The notes beneath the pieces are model-generated. The model ran no database searches. It was not told where the DNA came from and worked only from the letters and a program-made list of their open reading frames with translations. Shown in pieces: positions 40,298 through 49,327 of a stretch of 64,000 nt of DNA. Both the position numbers and the translations under genes were made by a program. The stretch's first letter is position 1; every line of letters begins with the position of its first letter. Source of the DNA: Methylococcus mesophilus (GTDB taxonomy: Bacteria > Pseudomonadota > Gammaproteobacteria > Methylococcales > Methylococcaceae); NCBI RefSeq assembly GCF_026247885.1, contig NZ_CP110921.1:1917001-1981000 (forward strand). Direction: 5' to 3'.

Positions 40298-40564
40298 ATG
40301 TTCGAAAAAGTGAAATATCTGTACGAGTGCATGCAGGCCGGCAAGAGCCTGCAGAACCCACGGCTATGGAGCCAGCGCGCGAGCCTGATCGCGGTCCTGA
40401 CTGCGCTGCTGACCGCCGGCGTGGGGCTGGCTCGCGCGTTCGGCTACGACGTGGACGCCACAGGCACGGACATCGCGGCAGTGGCCCAGGGCCTCGGTGT
40501 GCTGGGCGTCATCGTGGTCGATGTGATCCACCGGGCCAGCAACAAGGAGGCGGGAAAGCGATGA
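40298..40564 (+). CDS. holin
   Basis: This 88-residue protein has two hydrophobic helices (SLIAVLTALLTAGVGLARAF and IAAVAQGLGVLGVIVVDVIH) and a short charged C terminus (NKEAGKR). This two-span form directly before a lysozyme gene is the usual class II holin arrangement. AGGAGG precedes the ATG. The stop overlaps the lysozyme ATG (ATGA). Confidence 0.75.
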   Translation: MFEKVKYLYECMQAGKSLQNPRLWSQRASLIAVLTALLTAGVGLARAFGYDVDATGTDIAAVAQGLGVLGVIVVDVIHRASNKEAGKR

Positions 40565-41034
40565 GGCGCACGAAGGCGGCGACCATGTCGGTTTCTGCGT
40601 TGATCGTCGGCATGATTGCCCTGCATGAAGGCTACCGGGGCGAAGCCTACGACGACGGAGTCGGGGTCCAGACGATCGGCTTCGGTTCGACGGCGGGCGT
40701 GAAGCGCGGCGACCGGACCGATCCGGTGCGGGCGGTGCAGCGGCTGGCCGCCGACGCAACCCGGGTGTCCCAGGCGGTAGCGCGCTGCGTGGGCGAAGTG
40801 CCGCTGTATCAGCACGAGTTCGACGCCTACGTCTCGCTGACCTACAACATCGGCGTGAATGCGTTCTGCGGATCGACCCTGGTCAAACGGCTGCGCTCCA
40901 CACCGCCCGGCTATGCTGAGGCCTGCCGCGAAATCCTGCGCTGGAACAAGGCCGGCGGACGCATTCAAAAAGGGCTGGTGCGGCGCCGGGAGGCGGAATA
41001 TGCGCTGTGCGTCGGCACCGCCCAGGGCGGCTAG
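40561..41034 (+). CDS. phage lysozyme (GH24), probable SAR endolysin
   Basis: This 157-residue muramidase has catalytic residues with T4-lysozyme spacing: Glu23 (LHEGYRG), Asp32 (AYDDGVGV) and Thr38 (QTIGFGST). Residues ~6-21 (AATMSVSALIVGMIA) form a weakly hydrophobic N-terminal segment, as in signal-anchor-release endolysins such as P21 R. It cuts peptidoglycan at the end of the lytic cycle. It is coupled to the holin gene. Confidence 0.9.
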   Translation: MRRTKAATMSVSALIVGMIALHEGYRGEAYDDGVGVQTIGFGSTAGVKRGDRTDPVRAVQRLAADATRVSQAVARCVGEVPLYQHEFDAYVSLTYNIGVNAFCGSTLVKRLRSTPPGYAEACREILRWNKAGGRIQKGLVRRREAEYALCVGTAQGG

Positions 41035-41036
41035 GC

Positions 41037-41147
41037 ATGATCGTACTGACGCTGCGGGAAATCACCTTGTCGACGGTCGCCGTGCTGGTTTTCCCTTCGG
41101 CTCCGCTCAGGACAGGCGGCGGATTGGCCGGGGTGCTGCTGGGGTGA
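41037..41147 (+). CDS. very short frame between lysozyme and spanin-like gene
   Basis: A 36-codon frame starts three bases after the lysozyme stop and its stop overlaps the next GTG (GTGA). It is hydrophobic (LREITLSTVAVLVFP). The middle (near 41090-41120) is a short stretch resembling interspersed repeat units, so this may be the ruined remnant of an Rz-like inner-membrane spanin. Low certainty. Confidence 0.35.
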   Translation: MIVLTLREITLSTVAVLVFPSAPLRTGGGLAGVLLG

Positions 41148-41308
41148 GTCTCGTGCTGACACTGTCAGGCTGCTGCTCGCTGGAGCCGTGGGTGACGCTG
41201 GCGCCGCGGGCGTGCGCGTGGCCGGTGCGCCTTTCTGGTCTTGTCGCCGGCGTCGATGAAGTCGGCCTGGCCTTGCGCTGCGACGAGCTGGAGCCCGATG
41301 AACAGTGA
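41144..41308 (+). CDS. small lipoprotein, Rz1/spanin-like
   Basis: This 54-residue protein with a GTG start has the lipobox LSGC (cysteine at residue 11 after SLVLTLSGC), so the mature part is a short outer-membrane lipoprotein with two prolines. Position after the lysozyme fits the outer spanin Rz1. The stop overlaps the next gene's GTG. Confidence 0.6.
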   Translation: MSLVLTLSGCCSLEPWVTLAPRACAWPVRLSGLVAGVDEVGLALRCDELEPDEQ

Positions 41309-41766
41309 GCGATCTCCGCGACACGGCATTCAAGCTCGGCGGCGTGGTGGTGCCGCTGTACGCCCGGCTGGAATGGTCGCAGACCTACCGTTGGCTTCAA
41401 GGGGCCACCACCCACCGGATGTGGTCCGGCCGCTCGGTGAAGCAGCAGACCTGGCGCAAGCTCACGACCGAAATCAGCGGAGGCGGCTGGGTTCCTCCGG
41501 GGCTGTCGGCGCTGGACTACTCGCAGCCGCTGGTGCTGGCCTGTGCCGCGCCCCTGTCCGTCGTCGGCGGCGGATCGCCCCCGGTTCCGGTGCGGACGGA
41601 GCCCGATTTCGCCACGGTGACGATCGACGTCGACGGCGTGGCCATCACCTACTACTACCCGAAGATCACTGTCTACTGCGAGCCCCCCGAGCAGCAGTTG
41701 GACGGGGTGAGCGGGAATTATTCGTGGCGCCTGAACGCCGAAATGGTCGATCCCCTAGGAGCATGA
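41305..41766 (+). CDS. phage tail-tip region protein, unknown
   Basis: This 153-residue protein has a GTG start overlapping the previous stop. It contains VVPLYARLEWSQTYRWLQGA, RMWSGRSVKQQTWRKLTTEI and a C-terminal VAITYYYPKITVYCEPPEQQ. I recognise no family. It is strand-rich and the first of six rightward genes that replace the usual lambda-type M-L-K-I-J set. Confidence 0.6.
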   Translation: MSDLRDTAFKLGGVVVPLYARLEWSQTYRWLQGATTHRMWSGRSVKQQTWRKLTTEISGGGWVPPGLSALDYSQPLVLACAAPLSVVGGGSPPVPVRTEPDFATVTIDVDGVAITYYYPKITVYCEPPEQQLDGVSGNYSWRLNAEMVDPLGA

Positions 41767-41767
41767 C

Positions 41768-42517
41768 ATGCTGAATCTCGCCGGGCTCAATGGCGTCAAG
41801 GCCATGGTGACGGACGCCTTGGTAGCGCCGTCGGATTTCACGATGAACGTCAGCGCACTGGGTGCGCCCTGGGTTTTGCCGCCGGTGCTGGCCAGCGGCG
41901 AATACTACTACCTGACGATCATCGATCAGGATTACCCGACGAAGTGGGAGCGGGTGAAAGTCACCGCCTGCCAGGGGATGGGGGCCAATTGCCTGCTGGC
42001 GATCACCCGCAACGTCGCCAGTTCCACCGGGGTGGCTCAGACCTTCACCCAAGGGGCCTTCGTCCAATGGTCGCCGGGGGTGGAGGAGATGGAGTCGCGC
42101 TGGCGGATGATCCTGTCGGCGTCGATGACCGGGACCAACACGATGACCAGCACCCGGTTCGTGGCGCCGTTTTCGGGCAGCACCACAGGGTCCATGGGCA
42201 CGGCGTACTGGATCAATCGTACCGGCAAGACCCTCCGGCTCTCCAATCTCGTCGCCGCGCTCTCGACCGGTTCGAGTTTCAGCGGTGACAGCATCGTGGT
42301 CTCGGTGGAAGCGGGCTCGACGGCGCCGACGTCCCCGTCCGCTTTGCAAGTGGTGGTATCGCCCGGCGACTATGGCTTCAAGTCGAATAACGTCAACACG
42401 GTGACCGTGGGGCCTGACAGCCTGGTCTGCTTCATGCTCAGCCGATCCAACACAGGCGCTGCGGTATCCGGCGGCTTTCAACTCGCCAACGTCAGCGTGC
42501 TGGCCGAGGAGTTGTAA
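41768..42517 (+). CDS. phage tail-tip region protein, unknown
   Basis: This 249-residue protein starts two bases after the previous stop. It includes LASGEYYYLTIIDQDYPTKW, AFVQWSPGVEEMESRWRMI and a beta-rich Ser/Thr-containing second half. The appearance is that of a surface structural protein. Its stop overlaps the next ATG (TAATG). Confidence 0.6.
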   Translation: MLNLAGLNGVKAMVTDALVAPSDFTMNVSALGAPWVLPPVLASGEYYYLTIIDQDYPTKWERVKVTACQGMGANCLLAITRNVASSTGVAQTFTQGAFVQWSPGVEEMESRWRMILSASMTGTNTMTSTRFVAPFSGSTTGSMGTAYWINRTGKTLRLSNLVAALSTGSSFSGDSIVVSVEAGSTAPTSPSALQVVVSPGDYGFKSNNVNTVTVGPDSLVCFMLSRSNTGAAVSGGFQLANVSVLAEEL

Positions 42518-44832
42518 TGACGCTCCCCGTCGGCGGCGTTACCGGCATCGGCGGTGTTGCGGCGGGGCCGGATGTCGGCGAGCGGTATGCGCTTACCGCG
42601 GTACTGGAACAAGCGGTTTTCTCCGTTTACGGCCTCGGGACCGGTATCACCCAGGCTGTCGTCGACATCGACGCCTACGACGTCTTTTGTGTCATCGATC
42701 AGCCGGTCTTCGAACGCTTCGGTCTGAGCGCCGCCGTCGAGCAGACGCTGCTCGACGTCTATGGCATGACGGCGCCGCTCCGGTTCGAGGTCTTGGCGGT
42801 GGCCGGCAACTCGGCTTCGATCCAGCAAGTCCAGTTCTCGATCTCATCGCTTGCGGCCCCCCTACAGCAGAGCATCTTCTTCAAACCCTACCGCCGCGCT
42901 GCATGGATCACGCAGTGGATTGGCGAGGTCTACGGTGTCGTCGCACCGATCACTTGTACGGTGGACCACCTGCCGTTCGACCTGGCGGCGCAGGTCGAGC
43001 TGGCCGTATACGAAGTTGTTGCGGCCCTGAACGTCCCGTTCCGTCACACCGTGTTCGATGCCCAAGCCGTCGCCGGCGGGGCCTTCGTGGCCCAAGCGAT
43101 GGCCGCCAGCGCCGACATTACCTCCTGGGCGGTACTGGTCAACATCGGCAACGCGGCCGGCGACGGAGAGCCGCTGAATGCCGGGACCGGGGCGGTGATG
43201 GGCGCGCTGCTGGGTAGGCTGACCGGGCAGATGACGGTGGATGCGGAAGAGGGCGCGGCCCGGATCGCCGAATTCAGCGTGCTGCCGGAGCCAGGTCCGA
43301 TCAGCATCAACGCGCTGACCGGCTTGCCGATCACGATCTACCTGGTGGCGGGGACGACGCACCTGCCGATCTTCCAGGGCATCCTGGATATTCCCGGCTG
43401 GGACCCGGTGCAGGGCGTGCTGCAACTGTCCTGCACCGACAATCTGCAGAACCGCTTCGACGGCATCAAGCGCAAGGACATCGCCGCCATCATCGGCGGC
43501 TATTGGTCCGAGTACGTGTTCGACAAGAAGGCCGACGAGTGGCAATACCTGCAAGACCGGCTGTCGACGCTGCCGGCCAGCTACGACCTCGACCTGAATC
43601 TACAGGGTGTCGTCACCCCCTGGCGGGCCAAGACGGCCCCCGACTTCACCTTCACCCGCGATGCGGTGATCGAGCACAGCATCCGCATCGACATGGCCTC
43701 GGCGCGGCAGCTGGTGAACACCATCGAGGTGAAGATGCAGTACCGCTACGAGCGGCTGATGCAGCGCAACGTCGGCATTTTCTGGGAAATGGACATGCAC
43801 GAGCTGGTGGCCGGCGGTGCCGCGCCCTCGGTGGAAACGGTGTTCCAGGCCGTCGACGGCACCGGCTGGGCCTGCTACGGCCTGACGATGAAGGCGGTGC
43901 CCACCGGATCGTTCGAAGGCGTGGGGCTGCTCGGCGATATACCGCGCTACAGCCTGACGGCGGGTATGCAATGTGCGCTGGCGCAGCGCTGGACCCAGAC
44001 CGTCACCGAGGACTGGAGCGTGACGGTGGACGCGCCAGATTCGATCAAGATCATCGGCAAACGCAAGGGCAGCACCACGGCGAATTTCGATTCGAATGCC
44101 GACAAAGACCCGCGCTACACCCATTGGGACCGGATCACGGAAAAGGAAATCAAGCTCACCCTGATCGGCCAGGACATGGTATCGCCGATTGCGGGCGACT
44201 CCTCGTTCATCCCTTACCACCCGCTGAACATCAAGCAGTACACCGTCGCAGTGCCGGACAGCGCAAAGCGGCTGCCGTCCCAAGACCCGGCGGCGAATCC
44301 CCAGGGCGATCTGTACTACGACCTGGACGACGGTGCCCAGGACAACCGCACCGGGCTCTCCAACGGCTATATGACGGGCATCGCCCGTGCCCAGCGCGAC
44401 ATCCTGTCCTCGCACCGCCAAACCACGCTGAGCTTCACCGGCCTGATCGCGCCGCTGCTCGACCGGATGCATACGGTGCGCATGCTGTCTGCGCGGCTGA
44501 CCGCCAAGGGCAAGGTAAGGCGGGTCACGCACCATCTCGACTTCGATGCCGGTTCGGCGCTGACCGAAGTCGCCATCGCCGTGTCGAAATCCTACGGGAT
44601 AGGCATGGTCGACACGCCCTACGACCTGCAAGCCCCGGCCAAGCCGGCGGTCGTGCAGCCGCCATTGAAATATCCGATGGAGCGCCCCTCGGCGACCTAC
44701 GACAGCGGCACCGGCGAATTCATCGTGACGGTGCCAGGCGTGGCCCAGGAGCACATCGACGCCACCCACTCGGCTCCGGCCGACCATGTGAGCATTTTCA
44801 TCCCCGACGACGAACTACTTTTGGAGGCCTAA
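42517..44832 (+). CDS. large tail protein, baseplate/hub candidate with internal repeats
   Basis: This 771-residue protein has a first ~160 residues made of degenerate units of about 20 residues with the theme EQxVFxVYGL (ALTAVLEQAVFSVYG, LSAAVEQTLLDVYG, APLRFEV, DLAAQVELAVYEV). From ~195 onward a long strand-rich region (TGQMTVDAEEGAARIAEFSV, PISINALTGLPITIYLVAGT, GILDIPGWDP) looks like the hub domains of phage baseplate proteins that bind the tail. The hub role is an inference. A domain with DRMHTVRMLSARLTAKGKVR lies near the end. Confidence 0.55.
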   Translation: MTLPVGGVTGIGGVAAGPDVGERYALTAVLEQAVFSVYGLGTGITQAVVDIDAYDVFCVIDQPVFERFGLSAAVEQTLLDVYGMTAPLRFEVLAVAGNSASIQQVQFSISSLAAPLQQSIFFKPYRRAAWITQWIGEVYGVVAPITCTVDHLPFDLAAQVELAVYEVVAALNVPFRHTVFDAQAVAGGAFVAQAMAASADITSWAVLVNIGNAAGDGEPLNAGTGAVMGALLGRLTGQMTVDAEEGAARIAEFSVLPEPGPISINALTGLPITIYLVAGTTHLPIFQGILDIPGWDPVQGVLQLSCTDNLQNRFDGIKRKDIAAIIGGYWSEYVFDKKADEWQYLQDRLSTLPASYDLDLNLQGVVTPWRAKTAPDFTFTRDAVIEHSIRIDMASARQLVNTIEVKMQYRYERLMQRNVGIFWEMDMHELVAGGAAPSVETVFQAVDGTGWACYGLTMKAVPTGSFEGVGLLGDIPRYSLTAGMQCALAQRWTQTVTEDWSVTVDAPDSIKIIGKRKGSTTANFDSNADKDPRYTHWDRITEKEIKLTLIGQDMVSPIAGDSSFIPYHPLNIKQYTVAVPDSAKRLPSQDPAANPQGDLYYDLDDGAQDNRTGLSNGYMTGIARAQRDILSSHRQTTLSFTGLIAPLLDRMHTVRMLSARLTAKGKVRRVTHHLDFDAGSALTEVAIAVSKSYGIGMVDTPYDLQAPAKPAVVQPPLKYPMERPSATYDSGTGEFIVTVPGVAQEHIDATHSAPADHVSIFIPDDELLLEA

Positions 44833-44836
44833 AACC

Positions 44837-45262
44837 ATGTCCTCGTTCAAACTGTACACCGATGCCGCCCTGACCACCCCGCTGACGGGCAGCCTGGTGG
44901 CCGCCCAGAATGCCGACGGCTCCACTCCGGCCATTCAGTTCTCCCTATACCTCGGTTCGACCACCGCCAGCCGGATGATCCAGGCCAACGCCAATCCCGG
45001 TGTGGATCAGATTCAGGCCACCGTGGTGGACGCTGGCGCCGGTAGCGGGCACGACGTGAGCGAAGTGAAATTGGCGGCGACTCAAGCCGGCCTGGCGTCG
45101 GCAGTCGGCGGCGCCGCGCTGGACCTGGGCACTTCCATCCTGTCGGGCGCGGCCAACGCCAAGCCGATCTGGATCGAGGTGAACGACGCCACCCACGTGG
45201 TCGGCACCGCCACGGAACTGTCGGTGGTGATCGCCGACGTGCGGGAAACGGCGATCGTGTAA
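44837..45262 (+). CDS. phage structural protein, unknown
   Basis: This 141-residue protein starts 4 bases after the hub-like gene stop. It is an Ala/Thr/Ser-rich, strand-like sequence (FKLYTDAALTTPLTGSLVAA, QFSLYLGSTTASRMIQANAN) with VSEVKLAATQAGLASAVGGA. It is probably a small decoration or tail surface protein. Its stop overlaps the next ATG. Confidence 0.6.
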   Translation: MSSFKLYTDAALTTPLTGSLVAAQNADGSTPAIQFSLYLGSTTASRMIQANANPGVDQIQATVVDAGAGSGHDVSEVKLAATQAGLASAVGGAALDLGTSILSGAANAKPIWIEVNDATHVVGTATELSVVIADVRETAIV

Positions 45263-45627
45263 TGACAGTTCAAAAGTTCTTCGTCAACGACATCAACGCC
45301 ATCGTCGATGCGGTGCGGAGCAGCGGCGAAGATTTGCCCGAACCGGCGGCCAAACCGGGCATCGGCGCCCGCACCGGGGTGGGCGCGCCCAAGCGCGGAG
45401 GCGGCATCGCCTCCCCCCTCACCGAGACGACGGCGCCGAACGCAAAGGGCGAGTTTTGGGCGGATCGGGAGTATTACCCGGCTCGGGATATGGAAACCAC
45501 CGACGGCGAGTTCGTCATCAAGTACGCCGCCATCAAGACGTTGAAATTCACAGATGCCAACGGCGAGGCAGTCGAGTTCCATTTCGCCGAACCGGATCCG
45601 GATAAAGCGCTGGGGACGACGGCATGA
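45262..45627 (+). CDS. phage structural protein, unknown
   Basis: This 121-residue protein has a helical start (KFFVNDINAIVDAVRSSGED), a Pro/Gly-rich linker (GARTGVGAPKRGGGIAS) and a C-terminal strand region (VIKYAAIKTLKFTDANGEAV). The form suggests an adaptor between tail parts. Its stop overlaps the next ATG by ATGA. Confidence 0.6.
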   Translation: MTVQKFFVNDINAIVDAVRSSGEDLPEPAAKPGIGARTGVGAPKRGGGIASPLTETTAPNAKGEFWADREYYPARDMETTDGEFVIKYAAIKTLKFTDANGEAVEFHFAEPDPDKALGTTA

Positions 45628-47996
45628 AAACGATCGCGCGGCAGAGTGACCCGTTCGACCTGGTGCGGATCGTCGATATCCAGGCCTGCGGGCTGCTGTG
45701 CACGCCGACCGCCGGCAACTATCCGGACGGCTGGGGCGAGCCGTTCAAGGATGCTCAGGACCAACCGATCCACCCGCCGCTGGGCACTTACGCCCCAGCG
45801 TCGGGAGCCATCGGCGTTGAGCTGTCGGCCGAGACCGACCCCAAAAAGCCCAAGGCCCTGCAGGTCAAGCGGCGCGCTTCCGGCCGCAAGGTCGGCAATT
45901 GCCTGGTTGAGCGCAAGATCGGTAAGCGCTGGATTCGGGTGTCGTTCGACGGGCCGTTCAACCGGGTGTTCGTCGATAACGACCTGCAGCCCTACGGCTG
46001 GGATGTGGGCACGGACCGCTACTCCGAGGAACCCTGGAGCAATTACATCTATCTCCGCGGAAAACGGTTGTATATCGACGCCAAGAAAAACGTTTACGAC
46101 TCGGATTTCTTCGGCAGGATCGTGGGAGTCGGCATCCGCGACGAGAACACCCTGGTACTGGCGGCCATCCATCGCAACGAAATCGCCTTCGCCCCCCTCG
46201 ATATCTCGAAACCTTATGCCGACGGTCAAACCGTGTCGGTGACGTATTACAAGCTGACGCCTCAGGTCCAGGATCTGCCGGGTTATACCTTCTACCCCGG
46301 TTTCACGGTCAAGCCCACGCCGCCGGGCTTCGTTTTTCACGGCCCCATTTATCCGCAGATCGATACGCCGTTTGAATTCAATTCGGATTGCACGCAGGCC
46401 TCCTGCATTGCCAAAAGCTATCGCTTCCCTGACACCAGCATGTATGTGGCGCGGCGGCACTGGCGCATTGCGAACGGCTATAAATCCGAGGAGGAAGGCG
46501 ACGTCGATTCCGAGTTCAGCGACGGCGTGCCCTACAACTGGGCGAATAGCGACCTGGCCGACGACGTGGAAGCGGTCATCACGTTCCTGAACGAATCCCC
46601 CATGGAGTCGGTCATCAACAAGTTGGGCGCGGCGCGGTTGAATCCCAATTTCAAACGGGTGCCGTTTTTCCAGCGCTATCTCCATGACGTGGAATTGATC
46701 TGGAGCCAGGATGACAAGAACAAGACAAATAAAAAGAAGGTGCTATCCGCCGTGCAGGGCCGGGCGACACGGGTGGATGCGCATCAAGGGGGTGAGTCGT
46801 TCTGGACGCCCAACAGCGCCCGGGTCGAAACGCTCAACCCGCACACGGCGACCGTGTCCTGGTCGACCTACAAGATATACAACACCAACCCCGATCCGGC
46901 GCAGTTGATCGCGACCGGGTCGCCCGGCGATTACGATCCGGGCCGCAATAATAATCAGCGCCACGCCGGAGAATCCTTCGTGGATTACACCATCGAGCGG
47001 GGCTACGAAAGCCATTTCGACCTGCCCGTCTACGTTTATTACGACGACGAGGACATGAAGTCCTTTATCCGATTCTTCGGGGAAGATACTTATCAATACA
47101 CCGAGAAAATAAGATTTCACGCCTCTGGTGTGGTACCGGTCGGCGAGTCCGGGATGGGATCGACCGGCTACGGGGAGGAAATCTCGGGAAGCAGTATCGT
47201 CGGAATACAGTCGCACGACGGCGCCAATCAGAAGGTGTACTACTTCGGCAGCGTGGATACGGTGTATGGCGAGGACTACACCGACAATACCTGCCGCAAG
47301 GCGCGTTCGCTCAAGGTGTATGCCTCGCATCCTTATGCGGGCTACCCGGTCATGGAGCGGGTAACGATCAGGGACGGCACGGGAGAGCCGCCCCCCGGTC
47401 CGCCCTACGACACCGCGTACGGCATGAACGGCGTGCCGGGCGAGTTCTTTTTCATTTCGGAAGGGCTGATTTACGTCGAATCCGACCTGTTGGCGCGCAT
47501 CATTTGGATGGACCCCCGGCAAAACAATTACCTCTTCGCCAAGTCGACGCACCAGGGCGCGTGGTATGGGACAACCGTCCAGAACAGCACGGACCCGTTT
47601 TTCGACGCGCGACTCTCGAGCATTCTGTATGGCGTGGCTCCGGGCTTGGCCTCGGGCGAGATCGTCAATATCGATACGCTGGAGAAGTTCCTGGGCGGCA
47701 AACTCATGACCGAGGTATTGCACACCGGGTGGCCGGAGACTAAGGGTGCGCTGGTGAAGTGCAAGTCGTTCAAGTCGATCGACTATGGCGGCTGTGTCAC
47801 GCTGCCGGAGTCGGGGATCGCCGTGGCCTCGTACAAGGTTCCCGTCTGGCATGAAAGCGCAGACCCGCCGCAGCGGCTGCGATACCGCACGTTCAGCGCG
47901 ATCTCCACCGGGCAGCAGCTGCGCGAGATGACCGGATTGAGCGCGGGCGCCCCGAACAGCTATGCCGATTTCTACGCGCCGTTGAACCTGTTTTGA
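45624..47996 (+). CDS. large structural protein at late operon end, receptor-binding candidate
   Basis: This 790-residue protein is the last and among the longest of the late genes. It lacks repeats and signal. It holds many aromatic and Gly/Asp-rich loops (DYTIERGYESHFDLPVYVYY, GYGEEISGSSIVGIQSHDG, VYYFGSVDTVYGEDYTDNT). A tail-tip or receptor-binding role is inferred from its place and size; I recognise no family. It ends just before the defence island. Confidence 0.55.
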   Translation: MKTIARQSDPFDLVRIVDIQACGLLCTPTAGNYPDGWGEPFKDAQDQPIHPPLGTYAPASGAIGVELSAETDPKKPKALQVKRRASGRKVGNCLVERKIGKRWIRVSFDGPFNRVFVDNDLQPYGWDVGTDRYSEEPWSNYIYLRGKRLYIDAKKNVYDSDFFGRIVGVGIRDENTLVLAAIHRNEIAFAPLDISKPYADGQTVSVTYYKLTPQVQDLPGYTFYPGFTVKPTPPGFVFHGPIYPQIDTPFEFNSDCTQASCIAKSYRFPDTSMYVARRHWRIANGYKSEEEGDVDSEFSDGVPYNWANSDLADDVEAVITFLNESPMESVINKLGAARLNPNFKRVPFFQRYLHDVELIWSQDDKNKTNKKKVLSAVQGRATRVDAHQGGESFWTPNSARVETLNPHTATVSWSTYKIYNTNPDPAQLIATGSPGDYDPGRNNNQRHAGESFVDYTIERGYESHFDLPVYVYYDDEDMKSFIRFFGEDTYQYTEKIRFHASGVVPVGESGMGSTGYGEEISGSSIVGIQSHDGANQKVYYFGSVDTVYGEDYTDNTCRKARSLKVYASHPYAGYPVMERVTIRDGTGEPPPGPPYDTAYGMNGVPGEFFFISEGLIYVESDLLARIIWMDPRQNNYLFAKSTHQGAWYGTTVQNSTDPFFDARLSSILYGVAPGLASGEIVNIDTLEKFLGGKLMTEVLHTGWPETKGALVKCKSFKSIDYGGCVTLPESGIAVASYKVPVWHESADPPQRLRYRTFSAISTGQQLREMTGLSAGAPNSYADFYAPLNLF

Positions 47997-48117
47997 GGGA
48001 GAACGGCGCTGAGAATCCCGCCCGCCTGATGCGCAAATTTGTTCGCTGGGGATGAGATCAATCCTCGCCATAGCATGGGAACCTCCGGTAATATCCCTAC
48101 CTCAAGAGGCTCAATCA

Positions 48118-48603
48118 ATGACAATTTTTACCATCGGCTACGAAGGACTCGACATCGACGCGTTCCTGTCCCTGCTCACTCAGCACGGCATCGAAACCGT
48201 CGTCGACATCCGTGAGCTGCCCCTGTCGCGCAAACCCGGCTTCTCGAAGCGATCGCTGACAAACGCACTCAACCTTTCCGGTTTTGAATACGTGCACATG
48301 GCCGATCTCGGCTGCCCGCGACCGGTGCGGGATCGCTACAGGAACGACGGCAATTGGAAACGTTACACGGAAGGTTTCATGAAGCACCTGACGGCGCAGG
48401 AAGCCGCGATTGCCGAACTTGCGGAACGGACGGCGTCTTCGAACTGTGCACTGCTGTGCTACGAGGCGAACTATAACTTCTGTCACCGCTCGATGGTGGC
48501 GAACGCGGTGCGCGACCACTGCGGTGCCGGAGTCCGTCACATCAAGACGGGCCCCCGCACTAAAACAGCGAGTACTGCCTCACTTCCACTGGCTTTTGCT
48601 TAG
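48118..48603 (+). CDS. DUF488 family protein
   Basis: This 161-residue protein has the DUF488 pattern: IFTIGYEGLDIDAFLSLL, VVDIRELPLSRKPGFSKRSL and later CALLCYEANYNFCHRSMVAN (the CxE...CHR motif). The biochemical role is unknown. Some DUF488 genes occur in defence islands. It converges with the gene at 48560 and their ends overlap by 44 bases. The start ATG 48118 is chosen because the family begins there. Confidence 0.88.
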   Translation: MTIFTIGYEGLDIDAFLSLLTQHGIETVVDIRELPLSRKPGFSKRSLTNALNLSGFEYVHMADLGCPRPVRDRYRNDGNWKRYTEGFMKHLTAQEAAIAELAERTASSNCALLCYEANYNFCHRSMVANAVRDHCGAGVRHIKTGPRTKTASTASLPLAFA

Positions 48604-49282
48604 GCGGGTAGACCAGACTGATGATCAGCCACTGGTCTTGGAACCGGTGCTGATTTCCCATCAGGAACATCAAGTCCTTGCTGATCAGGTCATCCTCAAG
48701 CTTGGCACGGAACTTGTCCTTCCAACCTAATGGGCCGTGGTCTTGGTACATCCTCCAGAACAGTGCGCCCGCTTCCCAATCGACGATCTTGTGCTTGCGC
48801 TCCTTCTCGCCGTCCGGCGTGTCGTACACGTAGGAGTAGTAGAAGTCGAACGGTACCTTGCGCAAGTCCCTGACCTGCTGCTTGGCCTGCGCTTCCGAGA
48901 AGAGGTCGCCCTGCATCTGGGCGCGCATCAGCTTTTCCTTCTCCTCGTCCGTCCAAACCTTGTTGCGTGCATCCTTGATCTCGAGGCCGAGCACCTTTTT
49001 GGGTCGCAGCAGTGCAATCGATAGCCCCTCATCCCGGCAGGCCTGTTCGATCTCGTCGAAGCTGCTGAATGTGGGCATCTTTTCGATCCACTCCCGTCGT
49101 TCAGCCCACTCCTTCTTGGGCGTCACATCCTCCTCAACTTTCAATGACCCGATGTCGACCTTGTGACTTTCGGGTCGATGATCTGCTGGGGCCTTCTCGA
49201 CACCGACCTCGATCCATTGCCATTTCTTGAACTGTTGATCCTGTTCGATCATCCGGAACGGCACGGGATACAAACGACGCAT
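48560..49282 (-). pseudogene. C-terminal part of a DUF488-linked gene split by IS630
   Basis: 241 codons remain of a gene that was 277 codons long. The stretch starts MRRLYPVPFRMIEQDQQFKK and ends VYPPKQKPVEVRQYSLF. The Met at the start is only the codon after the TA target. The N-terminal 37 codons lie at 50390-50500 behind the IS element, and deletion of the IS plus one TA joins both in frame. Proteins of this sort often sit next to DUF488 genes; activity is unknown. Loss of function is likely, unless the IS provides a start. Confidence 0.8.
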
Positions 49283-49284
49283 TA

Positions 49285-49303
49285 TTAACCAGGCAATTAA
49301 ATA
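49285..49303 (+). repeat. IS630 left inverted repeat
   Basis: TTAACCAGGCAATTAAATA; matches the complement of the right end at 17 of 19 positions. Confidence 0.9.
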
Positions 49304-49327
49304 GCGGTTAGTGATACAATATTGGGC

